Of a stretch of DNA of 8,298 bases, positions 7,175-8,298 are shown in pieces. The notes under the pieces were generated by a model, which did no database searches, was not told where the DNA came from, and saw nothing but the letters and a program-made list of their open reading frames with translations. Source of the stretch: Planctomycetota bacterium (GTDB taxonomy: Bacteria; Planctomycetota; Brocadiia; SM23-32). The translations under genes and the position numbers were made by a program. How positions within the stretch are numbered: the first letter of the stretch is position 1; every line of letters starts with the position of its first letter. The stretch spans positions 1-8,298 of the forward strand of contig JAUVVP010000060.1 of NCBI GenBank assembly GCA_030604585.1, written 5' to 3'.

Positions 7175-8298
7175 ATGAAGAAGGCACGGATGTGGGTGTG
7201 TGTTGCGTTTGCGGCAGTGCTCGTCTTTGCGCTTGCGCCCGCGGACAGCGCCGATCTTTCGCCGGGCGAGAAGCTTCTGAAGTTCAGGGACGAGAGCTGT
7301 CTGTTTGCACCAGATGGGGGCGGGGCGCGGGTGCCGGTTCCACTGTCCGACTTCAGCGGGGTCGTGCCGGGCCTGGAGCAGAGGACCATCTTCCGCACCA
7401 CGACGATCTTCAATACCGGGGGCATCGTGGAGTTCGACACCAGTTCGCCCACCGAGCTGACGGGGGTGATCTACGATCTGGAGTTGGTGAACGTCCAGGT
7501 CTCCGGCACCGTCGTGATCCTGGATTTCGCACCCCTGGGCAGGAATCCGTTCAATGGCGACGTGGATGGGGACAGGGCCTCGATCCCCGTGACCGGTGGC
7601 GTTCTGGAGGTCTACGAGGACGCGGCGAAGAACTACACGGCCAACCCCGGCGGCGTGCCGAAGTACGACACAAAGCTGCCGGCCGTGCCTCCCGTTCCTT
7701 TCCATGCGGGCAACGGGCCGGGCCATTGGGTGGAAGGCGGGGCCGGCCATTCCGGCCCGGCCGGCGCCGACAGCTTCACCGGGACGACCGACGGCGACTA
7801 CTGGCTGGCCGCCGTGCTGATCGACCTGAATTACCTGGTCTCGATCGGCGTCGTGCTGCCGCCCGCAATCCCGTTCGGCCCGGGGGTTGTCGCCCGCACT
7901 CAGATTGATGTCTCCTCAGGTACGGGGTCCGGATTCGCTTACGCCAACGTGGTCGGAGGCAGTTTCGAGGCCAGCATCGAGCGCAGTGGCCTGGGCAACC
8001 TCGTTGACATCGCGCTCCTCTTTGACACGGCCACGCCGATCTTCAGCGGTGGTCAGCTCATCGACACGCTGATCTACCAGGGGCGGGGGCAGTGGACACT
8101 CGACAGCCAGGATCCCGTCGTGTTCTTCGTTGCCGAGCCCGGCAACGGCGGCGGCGAGGGCTTCACGCCCGGATTCTGGAAGGCGAAGCGGCATCTCGTT
8201 GAGTGGGACGCCACGCCCTACAGCACCGGCGACAGCTACGAGGCCGTCTTCGGAGTGGACCTTACCGGCAAGCTGGACGGCTTGACGCTGCTGGAGGG
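7175..8298 (+). CDS. Secreted protein with TPGFWK motif (3' end outside window)
   Basis: The frame stays open from the ATG at 7175 to the window end, 374 codons with no stop seen. The start MKKARMWVCVAFAAVLVFAL is a signal peptide with two lysines, a hydrophobic core and a likely cut after APA (residues 21-23), so the product is exported. The mature part is rich in Gly, Asp, Thr and Val with alternating beta-like segments. It has NPFNGDVDGD (124-133, a Ca-loop-like acidic stretch), GHWVEGGAGHSG (183-194) and, after a Gly-rich linker, FTPGFWK (330-336) leading to YEAVFGVD and LTLLEG. The TPGFWK...W...vFG...LtLLeaL pattern is known from uncharacterised exported proteins; its function is unknown. 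A purine-rich GAGAGGGGGGAAGG run touches the ATG and supports the start; ATG 7190 would lose the lysines. An anchor or sorting signal may lie beyond the window. The open frames inside it on other frames are shadows. Confidence 0.82.
   Translation, partial: MKKARMWVCVAFAAVLVFALAPADSADLSPGEKLLKFRDESCLFAPDGGGARVPVPLSDFSGVVPGLEQRTIFRTTTIFNTGGIVEFDTSSPTELTGVIYDLELVNVQVSGTVVILDFAPLGRNPFNGDVDGDRASIPVTGGVLEVYEDAAKNYTANPGGVPKYDTKLPAVPPVPFHAGNGPGHWVEGGAGHSGPAGADSFTGTTDGDYWLAAVLIDLNYLVSIGVVLPPAIPFGPGVVARTQIDVSSGTGSGFAYANVVGGSFEASIERSGLGNLVDIALLFDTATPIFSGGQLIDTLIYQGRGQWTLDSQDPVVFFVAEPGNGGGEGFTPGFWKAKRHLVEWDATPYSTGDSYEAVFGVDLTGKLDGLTLLE

Noticed and set aside
7553..7576. NGDVDGDR segment as a dockerin or EF-hand calcium site
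   Set aside because: Only one short acidic loop is present, without the paired repeat and helices of a dockerin or EF-hand domain.
7094..7750. 218-codon minus-strand frame and the 7192-7908 plus frame across the secreted-protein start
   Set aside because: Both are shadows of the open frame starting at 7175, which has a signal peptide, a purine-rich ribosome binding site and the TPGFWK motif.
1..8298. Defence system, CRISPR array, transposon or phage genes
   Set aside because: No repeat-spacer pattern, transposase, integrase, nuclease-defence domain or terminal repeats were found. All recognised genes are housekeeping, envelope or DNA uptake functions.

Overview
The window is uniformly GC-rich, densely coded bacterial DNA. 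No rRNA, tRNA, CRISPR or mobile element was seen. The most likely source is an uncultivated member of the Planctomycetota or a close relative. This is inferred from three things: the ComEC metallo-hydrolase variant (SHLNTDH instead of the usual SHxxxDHxGG), the large polytopic protein with NSYEWGGYLIW and VFIDGR motifs, and a secreted protein with a TPGFWK motif. The assignment rests on remembered family patterns, not on a search.

Layout. (1) Positions 1-798, plus strand: C-terminal two thirds of folC (folylpolyglutamate/dihydrofolate synthase), cut by the window edge. (2) Positions 795-5352, minus strand: a two-gene unit read right to left, comEC (DNA uptake channel) followed by a 662-residue membrane protein of unknown function. 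The two genes overlap by 23 bases, and the membrane-protein gene meets folC tail to tail with a 4-base overlap. (3) Positions 5353-5479: a 127-base divergent control region with possible back-to-back promoters. (4) Positions 5480-6676, plus strand: a family GT4 glycosyltransferase. (5) Positions 6677-7174: 498 bases without a credible gene but with a series of inverted repeats. (6) Positions 7175-8298, plus strand: start of a secreted protein with a signal peptide and a TPGFWK motif. It runs off the window, so no stop codon is seen.

How the genes relate. FolC is one-carbon metabolism housekeeping. ComEC carries DNA across the inner membrane and probably shares a transcript with the membrane protein, but no functional link between them is established. 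The GT4 enzyme probably acts on a cell-surface polysaccharide or glycolipid. The last gene encodes an exported protein. The neighbourhood looks like an ordinary chromosomal segment, not a defence or mobile island. The least explained parts are the structured non-coding stretch before the secreted protein, the secreted protein itself and the 662-residue membrane protein.
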